Origin: Bradyrhizobium sp. Ash2021
GTDB lineage: Bacteria; Pseudomonadota; Alphaproteobacteria; Rhizobiales; Xanthobacteraceae
Length of the DNA: 64,000 bases
Assembly: GCF_031202265.1 (NCBI RefSeq)
Contig: NZ_CP100604.1
Location: forward strand, 3,640,501-3,704,500
Direction: 5' to 3'
Positions 19,029 through 27,379 of the stretch are shown piece after piece (the stretch's first letter is position 1; every line of letters begins with the position of its first letter). The notes under the pieces are model-generated. The model ran no database searches. It was not told where the DNA came from and was given only the letters and a program-made list of their open reading frames with translations. Both the position numbers and the translations under genes were made by a program.

Positions 19029-19733
19029 ATGGCAAAGCAGAACCAACCAAGCATCGTATTCGCCCACGGACTTTGGGCCGATGGCTCATGCTTCCAGAAG
19101 CTGATCCCCGCACTGCAGGCGGATGGGCACGAAGTGATGTGCTCCCAGCATGGCCTGGACTCTCTCAAAGGCGATGTGGAGTGCGTCACCCGCTGCTTCG
19201 GGCGGGTCAGTGGTCCCGTGGTCCTTGTCGGCCATTCTTACGGCGGCACCCTGATCACCCATGCCGGGACGGATAGCCGAGTCGCCGCCCTAGTCTACAT
19301 CGCCGCCCTCGCACCCGACGAGACCGAAACCTCGCAAAGCCTGCAGCAGAAGTTTCCCGTTACGGAGGTATTTTCTCATATCGAAGTCGCTGATGGACGC
19401 ATCTGGCTAAAGTCTGACGGCATCCCACGCTTCGCGGGTGATCTGCCCGAGGCGGAGCAGAAGGTTGTGTGGGCGACCCAGGCCGCCCCTGTACCCGACC
19501 TGTTCAACCAAAAGATCGACGGTGTCGCTTGGCAGTCGAAGCCGAGTTGGTACATTGTGGCCACTGAAGATCGAACCATTCAGCCGGAACTGGAGCGCTT
19601 CGTTGCAAAGCGCATGGGCGCCACAACTGTCGAGTTACGCTCCAGTCACGTCCCGATGCTCTCCCAGCCACAGGCTGTGCTGGACGTGATCCGCAACGCC
19701 GCACAGGCCGTTCAGAAATCCAAGGCAGCGTAG
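19029..19733 (+). CDS. Alpha/beta hydrolase
   Basis: Small cytoplasmic alpha/beta hydrolase of 234 residues without signal peptide. The nucleophile elbow GHSYGG places Ser near residue 74. The acid is in VATEDRTI and the catalytic His in SSHVPML near residue 205. The opening FAHGLWADGSCF forms the oxyanion region. It resembles the esterase/EstC-like and salicylate-esterase-like group; the substrate is unknown. The start at 19029 has AGGAG seven bases upstream. It lies alone between two copies of a dispersed repeat and ends at a clear terminator, consistent with an acquired cassette. Confidence 0.83.
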   Translation: MAKQNQPSIVFAHGLWADGSCFQKLIPALQADGHEVMCSQHGLDSLKGDVECVTRCFGRVSGPVVLVGHSYGGTLITHAGTDSRVAALVYIAALAPDETETSQSLQQKFPVTEVFSHIEVADGRIWLKSDGIPRFAGDLPEAEQKVVWATQAAPVPDLFNQKIDGVAWQSKPSWYIVATEDRTIQPELERFVAKRMGATTVELRSSHVPMLSQPQAVLDVIRNAAQAVQKSKAA

Positions 19734-19779
19734 TCAGGGCAGCTAGAACTGCGTGAAGGCGTGACACGATTTTTGAGAG

Positions 19780-19805
19780 ACCGCCGCAAGGCGGTCTTTC
19801 TTTCT
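19780..19805 (+). terminator. Terminator of the alpha/beta hydrolase gene
   Basis: AGACCGCC/GGCGGTCT stem with a GCAA tetraloop followed by TTCTTT, 46 bases after the stop. Confidence 0.88.
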
Positions 19806-19814
19806 CATTCACAT

Positions 19815-20035
19815 CGTCCCGGATGTCCGCTGTTGGCACTTTTCGGACGTGCTGGGCCGGCCTGACGATGTCCGCTGTTGAGGGTAGAACGGACGTGCCG
19901 CGCGAGCCCTGCCACTTCCGATTTTGACCCAAACCGGAACTCGTCGCGCGAGCGTTGCCTCGGCAGCGGAAAGCAGACAGAACACTTCCCCGCCGCACGA
20001 TTTTGGTCGCTTTGTGAGCAAAGCGGACCCGTCGC
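19815..20035. repeat. Dispersed intergenic repeat, copy B
   Basis: The most complete copy. Module 1 is TGTCCGCTGTTGGCACTTTT followed by CGGACGTGC (from 19824). Module 2 is GATGTCCGCTGTTGAGGG with AGAACGGACG (from 19867). A tail follows with AAAGCGGACCCG near 20018. It fills the space between the hydrolase terminator and the convergent LysR gene. Confidence 0.75.
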
Positions 20036-20038
20036 GGC

Positions 20039-20926
20039 TCAGGTTTTACAGGCTTGAATGATTTTCGGGAGATAGCTCTGGCAGAAATCCAGATATGTTC
20101 TGACAATGGTGGATTGGTGTCGGTGTGGCGGATACAGCAGATTTATGGACCACTCGGGTAACGGGTATTGCGGCAGGAGCGGTACGAGGCGGTTCTCCCG
20201 GATAGCCCCGGCTGCCAGGAAGGGCGGCAGCTCCGTTACCACGTCGCCACCGAGTGCGCGGCGGCACAAGTGATGATAGTCGTTGGTAGACAGCACGGCC
20301 TTGGGCTCGATCACATGTCCGCCCAAATCCCATCGGACTGGGACATCGATGCGCGATGCCCACACCGCACACGGGTAGCGATGAAGGGCATCGGGCTGTG
20401 CGGGCACACCGAAGCGCTCCAGCAACAGTGGGCTTGCAACGAGAACATTGCGATAGGACAGAACGTGTCGCGCCACCATCGCCTCGTGAACGATCGCGCC
20501 GACACGAAGGACGACATCGATTCCGTCCTCGACCAGATCCACGCGACGCTCGGTTGAGTAAACGTGAATTTGGATGTCCGGATAGCGTCGCTGGAAAGCG
20601 GCCAGCAGGTCCCACCACGGCTCAAACGTCTGCGGCAACGACACCCGTAAGCGTCCCTTCAAGTGGGCCTGGTCGCTCACGACGGCCAGCTCGGCGTCCG
20701 CCAGCGTTTCGATACCCCGGCCGGCGTGCTCGTACAGCCTCTTTCCAGCATCGGTGAGTTTCGCACCCCGAGCCGAGCGCTCCAGCAACTGCACTTTGAG
20801 TTGCCGTTCCAGGGCCCGTATCCGGCGACTCAAGGTTGGAAGCGGAATTCCGAGGCGGGTGGCGGCCGCCGAGAGGCTGCCTGCCTGGACCACCGCAACA
20901 AACATTCGGGTGGCGTTTAGATCCAT
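20039..20926 (-). CDS. LysR family transcriptional regulator
   Basis: Regulator of 295 residues. The N-terminal helix-turn-helix covers residues 1-60 (AGSLSAAATRLGIPLPTLSRRI), and the periplasmic-binding-like effector domain runs from about 90 to 290. It belongs to the CrgA/AaeR-like group by general pattern (HLKGRLRVSLP after the linker). It is divergent from the DUF1254/DUF1214 gene with 105 bases between starts, where an interrupted inverted repeat (20949-20997) probably binds it. The likely targets are the divergent secreted-protein gene and the following hydrolase. Confidence 0.88.
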   Translation of the reverse strand: MDLNATRMFVAVVQAGSLSAAATRLGIPLPTLSRRIRALERQLKVQLLERSARGAKLTDAGKRLYEHAGRGIETLADAELAVVSDQAHLKGRLRVSLPQTFEPWWDLLAAFQRRYPDIQIHVYSTERRVDLVEDGIDVVLRVGAIVHEAMVARHVLSYRNVLVASPLLLERFGVPAQPDALHRYPCAVWASRIDVPVRWDLGGHVIEPKAVLSTNDYHHLCRRALGGDVVTELPPFLAAGAIRENRLVPLLPQYPLPEWSINLLYPPHRHQSTIVRTYLDFCQSYLPKIIQACKT

Positions 20927-20948
20927 GTGCCCAACCTACCACATCTGA

Positions 20949-20997
20949 TAGACCAACTGTCAGTTTTGGCTGTTCATTTTCATATTTGATTGGTCTA
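20949..20997. promoter_or_regulatory. Probable LysR binding region
   Basis: Inverted arms TAGACCAA and TTGGTCTA are 33 bases apart in the space between the divergent lysR and DUF1254 genes. Two half-sites about four helical turns apart fit LysR tetramer binding. Confidence 0.5.
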
Positions 20998-21031
20998 CGT
21001 AGCGCCAAACGCGATCTTCGTTGGAAAAGTC

Positions 21032-22066
21032 ATGAAAATGACAAGCACGAGCGTCTTGGCAGCCATGTCATTTGCACTAGCGAGTTCGCTTGACTCGGCA
21101 CAAACCACTTCGACAGCCGAGCCTGTCGTCTTCGAGAATTACAATCGCGCTCAGACCGATGTTTATTTCGCCGGGGTGGTGAAGAATGGCGGTTTCGGAA
21201 AATTCCGCCATGGCCGCGAACTTGCTGCTCCCGTCCAGCAAGGCATCGTCCGTCCCAATCGCGATACGTTGTATTCGCTTGCGATTTTCGACCTCGAGGC
21301 CGGACCGGTGACGATCACGCTGCCGGACGGTGCCAAGCGCTTCATGGTAATGCAGGTCGTCAACGAGGATCAGTACACCACGGGCGTCTATTACGGTACA
21401 GGCAGCCACACCCTGACCCGCGAGATGATTGGCACGCGCTATGCCATTGCCGTCGTCCGCTTCCTCGTGGATTTTTCGAACAAAGAAGAGATCCTGCGAG
21501 TCCACGCCTTGCAGGATGCGGTCAAGTTCGACCAAGAGCGCTCCGGCACGTTCGAAATCCCGAACTGGGATGAGGGGAGCCTCAAGAAGGTGAAAGCAGC
21601 GCTATTACAGCTTGGAAGTACGGTCTCCGATACACGGCGCATGTTTGGCGCCAACGAGCATCAGGTCGACCCTGTGAAGCACCTGATTGGAAGCGCAATG
21701 CTGTGGGGCGGCAATCCCGAAAAGGATGCGCTGTATCTCCCGATCACGCCGGCTCGAAATGACGGCAGCACCATCTACAAGCTGACAGTCAAGGACATCC
21801 CTGTCGATGGTTTTTGGTCGGTCACCGTCTACGACGGTGAAGGATACTTGCATCCGAACCCATACAACACCTATGCGGTGAACGGCATCACCGCGAAAAA
21901 AGCCCCGGATGGCTCAGTCACCATCCAGTTCGGTGGGTGCGATGGCAAAATCCCCAATTGTCTGCCGATCACGCAGGGCTGGAATTACACGGTTCGCCTC
22001 TTTCAACCGCGACCGAAAATTTTCGATGGCACATGGAGATTCCCCGAGGCGCAGCCTGTGGGCTGA
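21032..22066 (+). CDS. DUF1254/DUF1214 domain secreted protein
   Basis: Exported protein of 344 residues with a signal peptide over about the first 25 (VLAAMSFALASSLDSAQ). The DUF1254 region follows (about 40-150, including VRPNRDTLYSLAIFDLEAG). The DUF1214 region is C-terminal (about 250-340, including DGFWSVTVYDGEGYLHPNPYN). Such proteins are widespread in soil bacteria and have no settled role. The first ATG after a GGAAAA site is 21032; another ATG lies two codons later. It is 30 bases ahead of a secreted alpha/beta hydrolase, so the two are probably one operon under the divergent LysR regulator. Confidence 0.83.
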   Translation: MKMTSTSVLAAMSFALASSLDSAQTTSTAEPVVFENYNRAQTDVYFAGVVKNGGFGKFRHGRELAAPVQQGIVRPNRDTLYSLAIFDLEAGPVTITLPDGAKRFMVMQVVNEDQYTTGVYYGTGSHTLTREMIGTRYAIAVVRFLVDFSNKEEILRVHALQDAVKFDQERSGTFEIPNWDEGSLKKVKAALLQLGSTVSDTRRMFGANEHQVDPVKHLIGSAMLWGGNPEKDALYLPITPARNDGSTIYKLTVKDIPVDGFWSVTVYDGEGYLHPNPYNTYAVNGITAKKAPDGSVTIQFGGCDGKIPNCLPITQGWNYTVRLFQPRPKIFDGTWRFPEAQPVG

Positions 22067-22096
22067 GCCAGCCGCCGAAAGGAACAGGTAAGGGCG

Positions 22097-23047
22097 ATGC
22101 TAAACTTAAGCTCTCCGTATCCATTGGTCGCCACAGTGCTGATGGCCTTCGTAGCGGCGCTTATAGCCTGGACGCCGGCAGCCGACGCAACGATCGGCGT
22201 CTGGCCTGACACCTTTCGCGCCCGGCAAATGCCGGTGAGCGGAGGCACCCAATATGTTCGGGTCGGGGGTCAAGGCCCTACGGTGCTCCTGCTGCATGGC
22301 TTCGGTGACACCGGAGATATGTGGGGGCCTCTCGCCGAGGCATTGGTCAAGGACCACACGGTCATCATTCCTGATCTCCGTGGCATGGGTTTATCATCCC
22401 ATCCCGAAGGCGGTTACGAAAAGACCGCGCAGGCTCGCGACCTTGCCGCAATCCTGGACCAGCTTGGAATCCAAGAAGTTGCCCTTGTAACCCACGACTT
22501 CGGCAATATGGTTGGCTACGCGTTTGCGGCGCTCTATCGGCAGCGCGTGACGAGATGGTTGGACTTGGACACGGGTCTCCCGGGGATCGGGCATTGGGAC
22601 GAGCAGTTGAAAAACCCAAGGGCTTGGCACTTCAATTTCCGCGGTCCCGATGTTGAGCGCCTGGTCGCCGGGCGGGAGCGCATCTTGCTGGATCGGTTCT
22701 ACAACGAACTTTCGGCCAATCCACTCCGCATCGATGACCTGACCCGTGATCACTATGCTGCGCTCTATGCACGGCCCGGCGCCATCCACAACGCATTTAG
22801 CGGACAATATGCCGCCTTTGCGCAGGATGCCGTCGACAATCAGGAACTGCTCGCCAAGGGCAAGCTGACGATCCCCGTGTTGGCAATCGGGGGCGATCAT
22901 TCATGGGGCGCGCGCCTCGCAACCGAGATCGGTTTTGTCGCGGCCAATGTGCGCGGCGCCGTGATAAGCGATTCCGGTCATTGGATCATGGAGGAGCAGC
23001 CCGATCAGGCCATTGCCCTGATACTTTCATTCGTCGATAGAAAGTAA
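22097..23047 (+). CDS. Exported epoxide hydrolase-like alpha/beta hydrolase
   Basis: Alpha/beta hydrolase of 316 residues with an N-terminal hydrophobic signal (about 1-31, ending AADA). HGFGDTGDMW supplies the oxyanion loop. The nucleophile position is Asp in VTHDFGNMVG, as in epoxide hydrolases and dehalogenases rather than serine esterases. The catalytic His lies in DSGHWIMEEQP near the end. It therefore probably hydrolyses an epoxide or haloalkane-like substrate in the periplasm. AAGGG lies a few bases before the ATG. It is downstream of the DUF1254 gene. Confidence 0.83.
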   Translation: MLNLSSPYPLVATVLMAFVAALIAWTPAADATIGVWPDTFRARQMPVSGGTQYVRVGGQGPTVLLLHGFGDTGDMWGPLAEALVKDHTVIIPDLRGMGLSSHPEGGYEKTAQARDLAAILDQLGIQEVALVTHDFGNMVGYAFAALYRQRVTRWLDLDTGLPGIGHWDEQLKNPRAWHFNFRGPDVERLVAGRERILLDRFYNELSANPLRIDDLTRDHYAALYARPGAIHNAFSGQYAAFAQDAVDNQELLAKGKLTIPVLAIGGDHSWGARLATEIGFVAANVRGAVISDSGHWIMEEQPDQAIALILSFVDRK

Positions 23048-23111
23048 ACCTTTCAGCAAGCCGGCATCTACGCTGGACGGATACTTGGCGACGGGGTGAT
23101 CGAACTAGGTT

Positions 23112-23300
23112 GCGCGATGCCGCTTATTGGCACTTTTGAGACATGCCGACCGGCTGTGAAGATGTCCGTTGTTGGGGGCAGAGCGGAAAACATATGCTCC
23201 CATTGAGCTTTTCAGCTTTTGACCCGATGCGGAAGTCGAGCGGCCCAATTTGCTGCAATGCGACCACACCGTAGTCGTTCGAAGACTGTGCTAGGCTTTT
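23112..23300. repeat. Dispersed intergenic repeat, copy C
   Basis: TTATTGGCACTTTTGAGACATG (core from 23126) and GATGTCCGTTGTTGGGGGCAGAGCGG (from 23160) parallel the two modules of copy B. Small frames in this region are repeat-derived. Confidence 0.7.
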
Positions 23301-23331
23301 ACAGCGCAGCACTCTTAGGGGCGAGAAATCC

Positions 23332-23577
23332 ATGAGACGGCGTGATTTCCTCACCGGCCTAGCCGTCATGGGAGGTGGTACCACGCTTGCACGTCTGTCC
23401 AGCGCGCAAGCACCGCGCAAGATGACGCGGGTGGGTATCGCGACGATTCAACCCCGCACGGGACCATTGTGGACAGCATTCGAACAGCGGCTGAAAGAAC
23501 TTGGATATGCCGAGGGAGAAAATCTTGCCGTCGAGTTCATAGACCTCAATGGAACGGTCGAAAAAGAACTCCGTTGA
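23332..23577 (+). pseudogene. Truncated ABC substrate-binding protein (5' fragment)
   Basis: Encodes 81 residues: a twin-arginine-like signal MRRRDFLTGLAVMGGG, then the start of a substrate-binding protein of the TrpX/YtcQ-like group (PF04392 type), VGIATIQPRTGPLWTAFEQRL and LGYAEGENLAVEF. Intact members have about 320 residues. The frame stops at 23575-23577, immediately followed by ATGAGTCCGGAA of the dispersed repeat. The matching C-terminal end of the same protein type lies 2.4 kb downstream (25961-26059), also followed by this repeat. Confidence 0.75.
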
Positions 23578-23753
23578 CGTCATGAGTCCGGAAATGGCCC
23601 CTTAGCCGACCTACCATTCACCTTGGCGAATATCCGCTCTCGGAAATAGCAGACGCCGATGCCGCGCGCAGGCGGCCATGACCTAGCTGGCGAGGAGCCG
23701 TAACCGACAACCGAGGATACTGAGCTCGACGCGGCCGGGTAGGCAGTTCAACA

Positions 23754-24584
23754 ATGGCTGAAATCAACTCTCACCCACTTTTGGCGACTGACACCGTAGC
23801 GGTGTGGGACGTTTTGTGCTCAGGCACATGCAAGCACAAAAGCGCCGAGGAATGCGTTAGCACAACACATCTCGTGTTTCCTTACCGCGGCGTCTACGTG
23901 CATCATACAGGTCAGGTCGAGACAGTCGCGGAAGCGAATCAGGTGGTGTTCTTTAATGAAAGTGAACCCTATCGAGTTAGCCATCCTCTTGAAGGCGGCG
24001 ATGCAAGTCTATCGATCGGAATCGATGAGGCGACGCTGTTGGAGCTGGCGCCTGCCGACTTCCTCCATACCAAAGATCGAATCCTTTTCAACCGGCCTCG
24101 CATGCGTATCGATGCGCCCGCACAGTTGCTCGCAGCACTTGTGCGTCATCGTCTTGCCCGCGGGATGACTGAGACTCTTGAAGCTGAGGATTTGATCCTA
24201 TCGCTGGTAAGCCGCGCCCTCGGGAAGCGCACATCGTACGCCGCGTCCGGCAGCGTAGGGCGGCAAAAACTGGTGGACCGCGCCAAACTTGTGCTTTCTT
24301 CAGATCTTGGACGCCGATGGACGTTGGCTGAGATTGGCAGTGCCGTCGGCGTCTCGCCGGTCTATCTCACTCAGGTGTTCCGGCAAGTCGAGGGTCTGCC
24401 GCTTTGTCGTTATCAACTCCAACTGCGGCTCGCCCGGGCGCTTGACCTGCTTGATGATTGTTCAGATTTGACGGGCTTGGCGCTCGACCTCGGTTTTTCA
24501 AGCTACAGCCATTTCAGTACCGCATTTAAACAGGCTTACGGCCTTACACCCTTGGCGTTTCAACACTCCTCTCGACTTTCCTGA
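23754..24584 (+). CDS. AraC family transcriptional regulator
   Basis: Regulator of 276 residues with the two AraC helix-turn-helices in about residues 175-272: WTLAEIGSAVGVSPVYLTQVF and then LTGLALDLGFSSYSHFSTAF, ending YGLTPLAF. The N-terminal part (about 20-130) looks like a cupin-type sensing domain with HTTHLVFPYRGVYVHH-like beta strands. The effector is unknown. No strong ribosome site precedes the ATG. It lies between a truncated binding protein gene and a GST gene, so it may control the GST. Confidence 0.82.
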   Translation: MAEINSHPLLATDTVAVWDVLCSGTCKHKSAEECVSTTHLVFPYRGVYVHHTGQVETVAEANQVVFFNESEPYRVSHPLEGGDASLSIGIDEATLLELAPADFLHTKDRILFNRPRMRIDAPAQLLAALVRHRLARGMTETLEAEDLILSLVSRALGKRTSYAASGSVGRQKLVDRAKLVLSSDLGRRWTLAEIGSAVGVSPVYLTQVFRQVEGLPLCRYQLQLRLARALDLLDDCSDLTGLALDLGFSSYSHFSTAFKQAYGLTPLAFQHSSRLS

Positions 24585-24688
24585 AGTTGGCCGACCGCCG
24601 AACGTAAGATCGCTAAAGATTATGGTAGAGCCGGTGATGTGAGCGGGATATCCAGGGGAACGATCATCCCAAAACGAGGGCCGTCTCG

Positions 24689-25606
24689 ATGACCGATATC
24701 ATCCTGCATCACTACGAGACCTCTCCCTATTCGGAGAAAGTTCGGCTCGGTCTTGGTCTGAAGGGCTTGGCCTGGGAATCGGTGGAAATCCCCGTCATCT
24801 TGCCAAAACCCGACCTGACGGCGCTGACCGGAGGCTACCGCAAGACGCCCGTGTTGCAGATCGGCGCGGACATCTATTGCGATAGCCAGTTGATTATGCG
24901 CGAACTCGAGCGCCGGCATCCCACCCCGAGCTTTTATCCCGCCGGCCACGGCGCGGCCGATGCGCTTGCCTGGTGGGCCGAGAAGACAACGTTCAGCCCG
25001 GCTGTTAGCATCGCGTTCGCGAAGAGACCCGACGCGTTGCCCGAAGGATTTCTCGAAGACCGGGCCAAATTCTCCGGCCGAAATATCGATCCGGCCGCGA
25101 TGATGGCGGCAGTACCGAACCTGCTCGATCAGTTGCGCGCGCATTTCGATTGGCTGAATCAGATGCTGATCGACGAGCGCTCATTCTTGCAGGGCTCTGC
25201 TGCGAGCCTTGCCGATCTCGCCGCCTACCATCCGATTTGGTTCTTGAAACAAAAATTCGGGCCAACGGCGGTGCCGCTCGACGGCTTTCCGAGGCTGCTG
25301 AGTTGGACCGAGCGCATTGCCGCAATCGGCCACGGCAGGCGGAGCCCAACGACCTCGAAAAAAGCGCTCGATGCGGCGAGGGACGCGACGTCGATCGCCA
25401 GCGTAATCCCCGATCCACGAGATCCGATCGGCCGGAAACCTGGTCAGACAGTGACCGTCACGCCGGATGATACCGGACGCGACCCGGTCGTCGGCGAGTT
25501 GGTCGCCTCGGGCGTCCATGAGATCGTCATCCGACGCAGCGATCCCGCGGTCGGACAGGTCTGTGTGCATTTCCCACGCGCCGGTTTTGTCGTGATGTCA
25601 GCCTGA
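24689..25606 (+). CDS. Glutathione S-transferase family protein
   Basis: Protein of 305 residues. The thioredoxin-like GST N-domain is about residues 3-80, with YETSPYSEKVRLGLGLKG carrying the Ser/Tyr region and the cis-Pro in RKTPVLQIGADIYCDSQLIM. The all-helical C-domain is about 95-215. A further C-terminal segment of about 80 residues (GQTVTVTPDDTGRDPVVGEL onward) is beyond the usual length of 200-230 and looks like a small beta-rich extra domain. Electrophile conjugation or isomerisation is likely; the substrate is unknown. Confidence 0.83.
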   Translation: MTDIILHHYETSPYSEKVRLGLGLKGLAWESVEIPVILPKPDLTALTGGYRKTPVLQIGADIYCDSQLIMRELERRHPTPSFYPAGHGAADALAWWAEKTTFSPAVSIAFAKRPDALPEGFLEDRAKFSGRNIDPAAMMAAVPNLLDQLRAHFDWLNQMLIDERSFLQGSAASLADLAAYHPIWFLKQKFGPTAVPLDGFPRLLSWTERIAAIGHGRRSPTTSKKALDAARDATSIASVIPDPRDPIGRKPGQTVTVTPDDTGRDPVVGELVASGVHEIVIRRSDPAVGQVCVHFPRAGFVVMSA

Positions 25607-25659
25607 CGGCAAACCCGTAATCAACGAGCGCGTCGTAGTGGGCGACGGCAAGACGACGC

Positions 25660-25790
25660 CAGCAAGAACGCCTCTGTCCGAGACAATTTCAAATGTCATG
25701 AGGAAGCGCGGTTTCCAATTCGTGGGATCCGTCATCGTCTACGCCTGGATGCAGGCGGTCGGCATCGTCAACGATCACGAAACACACTGA
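25660..25790 (+). pseudogene. tag: 3' remnant of 3-methyladenine DNA glycosylase I
   Basis: The frame TPLSETISNVMRKRGFQF followed by VGSVIVYAWMQAVGIVNDH matches the C-terminus of Tag (KKRGFKFVG, YAxMQAxGMVNDH). A TGA stands where the family usually has the Cys codon before Phe-Arg, and the catalytic N-terminal two thirds are missing. Confidence 0.65.
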
Positions 25791-25826
25791 TTTCGACGGA
25801 ATGTCACACCAAAGCGGAGATGACGC

Positions 25827-25979
25827 ATGTATTACCCAATAATTAGACAGTGCATCCAGGCCCTGAAGAACCTCGAGACCTGGCTCGACAAGGCCGAGCA
25901 ACATGCCGCGGCAAAGGGGTTTGACGTCGGCGTACTCTTCACCAGCCGCCTTGCCCCCGAACCAAGTTTGATTTCGTAA
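25827..25979 (+). pseudogene. 5' remnant of a DUF1993 gene fused to unrelated sequence
   Basis: Fifty codons starting MYYPIIRQCIQALKNLETWL resemble the beginning of DUF1993 proteins (about 170 residues: [26 protein letters not shown]). The similarity breaks at about 25958, where sequence of a substrate-binding protein C-terminus begins in another frame and supplies an early stop. Confidence 0.6.
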
Positions 25980-26059
25980 TCAACCTCAAGACGGCGAACG
26001 CTCTCGGCGTCACCGTGCCGCCCTCGCTGCTCGCCCGCGCCGATGAGGTTGTCGAATAG
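25961..26059 (+). pseudogene. 3' remnant of an ABC substrate-binding protein
   Basis: The frame [20 protein letters not shown] followed by [12 protein letters not shown] and TAG is the very characteristic C-terminus of the same substrate-binding protein family whose N-terminus lies at 23332-23577. It is joined upstream to the DUF1993 fragment. Only about 32 codons remain. Confidence 0.75.
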
Positions 26060-26079
26060 TACCGCCCTTGCTGCGGTGC

Positions 26080-26165
26080 ATGAGTCCGGAATTGGCACTT
26101 TTCGGACATGTCGATGCAGTCGCTGCACGTCGGCTATTGGGGGAACAGCGGACCTTACTCAGACG
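26080..26165. repeat. Dispersed intergenic repeat, copy D
   Basis: ATGAGTCCGGAATTGGCAC then TTTTCGGACATG (from 26080), followed by GTCGGCTATTGGGGGAACAG and CGGACC, parallels the two modules of copies B and C. Its first 12 bases also occur right after the truncated binding protein at 23582. Confidence 0.7.
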
Positions 26166-26251
26166 CGGCCTGAAGTCTGAAAATGACCGGGCGAGTGTTA
26201 AAACGACGCTTCCGACCCTTTGCCGATCTGTACCCGCGGCGATTATTCCTG

Positions 26252-26614
26252 TCAGGAAGTGCCGATGTTCGGCCGGCGGGTTCGCTTGATCGTCCAGTCC
26301 AATGCAGCCGCCATCGCAAGGCCAACACAGGCCGCCAATGCGTCGACGGCGAAATCCTCGAGCCGGGCATGCCGTCCCGGCGCCCAGAATTGCAGGATCT
26401 CGAGCACGCCGATCATGACGACGGCGACCGCCGTCGTCATCAGCCGGTTACGGCCATAGGCCAGCCCGAACGCGACGCCGACCAGGACGAAGGCGAGGGC
26501 ATGTTCGCCGTCCTGACCGAGGTCGGAATGCGGCCGAAGCGATGGCGGGCCCAGCGTTGCGAAAGCAACGGCTGCGGCCAACGCCCAGGCGAGGATTCTG
26601 AGGACGGTGTTCAT
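26252..26614 (-). CDS. VanZ-like membrane protein
   Basis: Small membrane protein of 120 residues with about four helices, resembling the VanZ-like family: HSDLGQDGEHALAFVLVGVA in the first half and VLEILQFWAPGRHARLEDFAVDAL, with the typical E-x-x-Q-x-x-x-P-x-R-x-x-x-x-x-D pattern, in the second. VanZ confers low-level teicoplanin resistance in enterococci, but this family is broad and no such role is implied. It is a single gene with a copy of the dispersed repeat beyond its 3' end and a palindrome on its 5' side. Confidence 0.75.
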   Translation of the reverse strand: MNTVLRILAWALAAAVAFATLGPPSLRPHSDLGQDGEHALAFVLVGVAFGLAYGRNRLMTTAVAVVMIGVLEILQFWAPGRHARLEDFAVDALAACVGLAMAAALDWTIKRTRRPNIGTS

Positions 26615-26705
26615 CGTGCCGGATTAGCACGATTTGTCCGCCTGATATCGTTCACGCCGGCTCGAGGTGGGCGTGTGGTTAATACGCCAATTGCCCCAGA
26701 TTGAC

Positions 26706-26749
26706 GCGTTTTCTTTGCGCGAACCGGTACCCACTTCGCTTGAAAACGC
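26706..26749. repeat. Rhizobial-type intergenic palindrome
   Basis: GCGTTTTC at 26706 and GAAAACGC ending at 26749 frame CGAACCGGTACCCACTTCGC. This arrangement is common as an extragenic palindrome in Bradyrhizobium and related genomes. It lies just after the stop of the ThDP-enzyme beta gene and could end its transcript. Confidence 0.65.
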
Positions 26750-26756
26750 TATGTAT

Positions 26757-27371
26757 CTACAGCGGTTCCCGCACGCCCATGCCGTGCATGAAGCGCTCCC
26801 GGATTTGTACGGGATCGCGGCGGGTGGTGCCGACACCCGGCTTGTCGTCGATCCGCACGCCGATCAGGGTCGGCCCCGTGGCCGCCATGGATTGATCGAT
26901 CAGGCGTTCGAAATCCTCCTCGTCCGCCGCCCAGGCGCTGTTGACGAGACCGCACGCGACCGCGATCGCGACGATGTCGGCGACCGCAGCGGCCGGCGTC
27001 GGCTGCGCCCCGGTGATCTGGTAGACGCCGTTGTCCATCACCACCATGGTGAGGTTTTTGGGCGCCAGCGTCGCAATGGTCGACAGCGAACCGAGCTGCA
27101 TCAGCAGCGAGCCGTCGCCTTCGAGCGCGAAGATGCGCCGCTTCGGTTGCGCCAGCGCCACGCCGAGCGCAATCGGGAAGGCGAGGCCCATGCTGCCGAG
27201 CATGTAGAAGTTCTGCGGGCGGTGCCCGGCGGCCCACAAATCGAAATTGGTGTTGCCGATGCCGCCGATCACGGCTTCCTCATGCTCGAGTTTTCTGATC
27301 AGCCGCGAGGTGAGATCGAAGCGGTTCATCACCTTGGTGTTGCGCGCAGGCAGGTTGGTTGCGGTGTTCAT
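26757..27371 (-). CDS. ThDP-dependent decarboxylase, beta (PP-domain) subunit
   Basis: Protein of 204 residues equal to the diphosphate-binding half of thiamine enzymes, like the beta subunit of sulfopyruvate decarboxylase (ComE) or the C-terminal half of phosphonopyruvate decarboxylase. The ThDP/Mg motif runs from EGDGSLLMQLGSLSTIA to VVMDNGVYQ (about residues 85-120). GSMGLAFPIALGVALA precedes it. The start at 27371 lies eight bases after the alpha-subunit stop, so the pair is translationally linked. The likely reaction is decarboxylation of a 2-oxo acid with a polar substituent; the exact substrate is unknown. Confidence 0.82.
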   Translation of the reverse strand: MNTATNLPARNTKVMNRFDLTSRLIRKLEHEEAVIGGIGNTNFDLWAAGHRPQNFYMLGSMGLAFPIALGVALAQPKRRIFALEGDGSLLMQLGSLSTIATLAPKNLTMVVMDNGVYQITGAQPTPAAAVADIVAIAVACGLVNSAWAADEEDFERLIDQSMAATGPTLIGVRIDDKPGVGTTRRDPVQIRERFMHGMGVREPL

Positions 27372-27379
27372 GCGATCGC

